From contig JAIRPA010000015.1 of the NCBI GenBank assembly GCA_031257235.1, forward strand, positions 1-7,255: a stretch of DNA of 7,255 nt, written 5' to 3'. This document shows positions 6,442 to 7,255 of this stretch, one piece after another (within the stretch, counting starts at the first letter, position 1; each line of letters opens with the position of its first letter). Made by a program: the position numbers and the translations under genes. Source of the DNA: Burkholderiales bacterium. GTDB taxonomy: Bacteria > Pseudomonadota > Gammaproteobacteria > Burkholderiales > Casimicrobiaceae. The notes below the pieces were generated by a model. It was not told the origin of the DNA, searched no databases, and saw nothing but the letters and a program-made list of their open reading frames with translations.

Positions 6442-6480
6442 GGGGGGTTCAGGAATCAGGAATCAGATGTTAGGGATCAG
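6442..6480 (+). repeat. G run plus GGAATCAG tandem repeat (copy B)
   Basis: Six G (6442-6447) run into TTCAGGAATCAGGAATCAG and a variant AGGGATCAG. The layout, a G run followed by the same octamers, parallels copy A at 3101-3156. It abuts the palindrome at 6486-6532. Confidence 0.65.
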
Positions 6481-6485
6481 AGCTC

Positions 6486-6532
6486 GTCATTCTGCGCGTA
6501 GCGAAGCGAAAGCAAGCGAAGTCGCAGAATCC
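6486..6532. repeat. Palindromic repeat with ATTCTGCG / CGCAGAAT ends
   Basis: Perfect 8-bp inverted ends (6489-6496 and 6523-6530) enclose a purine-rich middle with GCGAAGC (6501-6507) overlapping GCGAAAGC (6506-6513). Elements beginning GTCATTCTGCGCG and ending CGCAGAATCC are, to my knowledge, a common dispersed intergenic repeat in bacterial genomes. No coding potential is visible. Confidence 0.65.
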
Positions 6533-6561
6533 ACACCGCCTTTTCCTCAAAAAATCGTCGG

Positions 6562-6664
6562 GGTTTTGGTCTCCACTAACTTTGCTTCGCAAAGTAAGTT
6601 CCGCCCCAACCTGTGGTTTTGGTCTCCACTAACTTTGCTTCGCAAAGTAAGTTCCGCCCCAACC
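6562..6664. repeat. Two 50-bp direct repeats, period 53 bp, each with a hairpin
   Basis: Copies 6562-6611 and 6615-6664 appear identical and are separated by TGT. Each holds a 7-bp hairpin ACTTTGC / GCAAAGT with a TTC loop (6579-6595 and 6632-6648); the complementary strand reads GCGAAGC at the tip. Open frames through the pair on either strand are repeat-driven and not believable as genes. Only two units and a 3-base gap exclude a CRISPR array. Confidence 0.85.
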
Positions 6665-6697
6665 AAAGGTTGTCCCGCGATTTTTTGGTGACTATTA

Positions 6698-6730
6698 CCG
6701 GCAAAAAGTAGGTTTTCACTTTTTGCCGAA
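6698..6730. repeat. 33-bp palindrome, first copy
   Basis: Arms CGGCAAAAAGT (6699-6709) and ACTTTTTGCCG (6718-6728) form a perfect 11-bp stem around AGGTTTTC. An identical 33-bp copy lies at 6846-6878, in the same orientation, 115 bp further on. A half copy occurs at 3111-3121. Confidence 0.85.
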
Positions 6731-6739
6731 TAAAACAAG

Positions 6740-6774
6740 CCCCCTTTATGAAAGGGGGTGGCAGGCGAAGCCTG
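6740..6774. repeat. Two adjacent triloop hairpins
   Basis: CCCCCTTT (6740-6747) pairs perfectly with AAAGGGGG (6751-6758) across an ATG loop. CAGGC (6762-6766) pairs with GCCTG (6770-6774) across GAA. A further G run at 6777-6781 could compete for the C run. This resembles a widespread intergenic repeat type rather than a gene-specific signal. Confidence 0.65.
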
Positions 6775-6801
6775 ACGGGGGTTTGCGTTTGCCGTTCCTG
6801 C

Positions 6802-6834
6802 AAAAAAGTATCCGGCTTTGCCGGTGCTTTTTTT
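6802..6834. terminator. Terminator-like hairpin inside the repeat cluster
   Basis: CCGGC (6812-6816) and GCCGG (6820-6824) with a TTT loop are extended by AAAAAAG (6802-6808) pairing with CTTTTTT (6827-6833), leaving a small internal loop. Seven T follow on the plus strand and an A run precedes it, so it could stop transcripts from either side. It might insulate nuoA, but no gene is seen to read into it. Confidence 0.45.
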
Positions 6835-6845
6835 GGACGCACGCG

Positions 6846-6878
6846 CCGGCAAAAAGTAGGTTTTCACTTTTTGCCGAA
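6846..6878. repeat. 33-bp palindrome, second copy
   Basis: Identical to 6698-6730, with arms 6847-6857 and 6866-6876. It runs directly into the inverted tandem repeat at 6879-6924. Read on the minus strand this junction matches the order at 3111-3165: palindrome arm, short linker, then ATCAG-type octamers. Confidence 0.85.
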
Positions 6879-6924
6879 CATTCTGATTCCTGAACCCTGA
6901 TTCCTGAACCCTGATTCCCGATTC
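6879..6924 (-). repeat. 14-bp tandem repeat, inverted relative to copies A and B (copy C)
   Basis: TGATTCCTGAACCC occurs twice head to tail (6884-6897, 6898-6911), followed by a partial third unit. On the minus strand this reads as GGGTTCAGGAATCA units, the same family as 3122-3156 and 6447-6480. Confidence 0.75.
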
Positions 6925-6962
6925 AAAGTAGTGTCATTTCACCCACTCCATAAAAGAGGCGT

Positions 6963-6968
6963 TATAAT
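6963..6968 (+). promoter_or_regulatory. Probable -10 box upstream of nuoA
   Basis: An exact TATAAT lies 82 bases before the proposed nuoA start, just after the repeat cluster. No convincing -35 hexamer is found 16-18 bp upstream; TTCACC and TCACCC are weak. The box sits between GGCG (6959-6962) and CGCC (6969-6972), and a T run (6977-6984) follows. Transcription would begin near 6975 and give a leader of about 75 bases. Confidence 0.5.
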
Positions 6969-7050
6969 CGCCGCAGTTTTTTTTGAGGTGCGGGTGTTCA
7001 AGGTTGAATGAACGTTTCCGCGCCACAACTGTCAAAAAGGAATGTATTCG

Positions 7051-7255
7051 GTGTCCGGCTATTTACCCATTCTCATCATGATTGCGTTTGCGTTCGTCTT
7101 TGGAACCGTGATGACGCTTGTGGGGCGATGGCTTTCAAAAACACGTCCCACCCCCGAAAAAGCCCTGCCTTACGAATGCGGGTTTGACGCCATCGAAGAC
7201 GCGCGTTCCACCTTCAACATTCGCTACTATTTAATCGCCATCTTATTTTTACTCT
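7051..7255 (+). CDS. nuoA: NADH-quinone oxidoreductase subunit A (3' end outside window)
   Basis: The first 68 residues of NuoA (ND3 family), a membrane-arm subunit of respiratory complex I that helps couple quinone reduction to proton transfer. Visible are the N-terminal helix (about residues 4-26), the charged cytosolic loop with RPTPEKALPYECGF containing the conserved Cys of the ND3 loop, then DARSTFNIRYYLIAILFLL leading into helix 2. Family members are usually about 115-140 residues, so roughly half is missing beyond the window. I prefer GTG at 7051 because AAGGA (7037-7041) lies 9 bases before it. An in-frame ATG at 7042 touches that site with no spacing. nuoB and the rest of the nuo operon are expected downstream. 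The usual secG / tRNA-Leu neighbours of many beta- and gammaproteobacteria are not seen upstream. Confidence 0.93.
   Translation, partial: MSGYLPILIMIAFAFVFGTVMTLVGRWLSKTRPTPEKALPYECGFDAIEDARSTFNIRYYLIAILFLL

Noticed and set aside
6562..6664. CRISPR array
   Set aside because: Only two units with a 3-base gap; no variable spacers and no cas genes.
6326..6867. Several open frames on both strands across the repeat cluster
   Set aside because: They are produced by the 50-bp direct repeats and palindromes, repeat the same peptide, and have no ribosome sites.
6959..6984. GGCG/CGCC plus T run as a terminator before nuoA
   Set aside because: A stem of only 4 bp around TATAAT is too weak, and a promoter reading fits the position better.
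6985..7040. tRNA-Leu or secG upstream of nuoA, as in many proteobacteria
   Set aside because: No cloverleaf, T-loop motif or SecG-like frame could be found between the repeats and nuoA.
7042..7050. ATG at 7042 as the nuoA start
   Set aside because: The AAGGA site ends directly before it with no spacing, whereas GTG at 7051 is 9 bases away.

Overview
The window looks like chromosome of a Gram-negative proteobacterium, probably beta- or gammaproteobacterial. This is inferred from a NuoA N-terminus with the YECGF loop, a PilJ-type sensor domain, a lipoprotein with a lipobox, and a Sec signal peptide on a peptidase. No tRNA or rRNA gene was found, so the lineage cannot be narrowed. Two long non-coding stretches hold small palindromic repeats.

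Layout. (1) 2-3021, plus strand: a three-gene signalling operon. It has a membrane sensor kinase whose 5' end lies outside the window (PilJ-type sensor, PAS-like region, Hpt, CheA-type ATPase, no CheW-like domain), a single-domain CheY-like receiver and a CheX-type phosphatase. The module can write, carry and erase a phosphoryl signal, but no output gene is visible. It ends at a strong terminator at 3069-3100, followed directly by a run of ten G. (2) 3111-3496: repeats, an AT-rich stretch that may hold a promoter, and a leader with three hairpins. (3) 3497 to about 5720, plus strand: a two-gene operon. A secreted M20-type metallopeptidase has all active-site ligands, but its lid (dimerisation) domain is shortened. 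The lipoprotein behind it consists almost entirely of the GGHS and GG-S-VN parts of an M20 lid domain. This looks like an M20 enzyme split over two polypeptides, and it is the most unusual item here.

(4) 5704-5736: a bidirectional terminator between the lipoprotein gene and a convergent minus-strand gene (5756-6253) for an unrecognised four-helix membrane protein. The lipoprotein reading frame runs straight through this terminator, which suggests a small frameshift near its 3' end. (5) 6254-7050: no gene. It contains an 81-bp segment bounded by inverted repeats, then about 480 bp of nested palindromes and tandem repeats. (6) 6963-7255: a TATAAT box and the start of nuoA, the first gene of respiratory complex I, which runs off the window.

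All family assignments come from reading motifs by eye. No database search or structure prediction was run.
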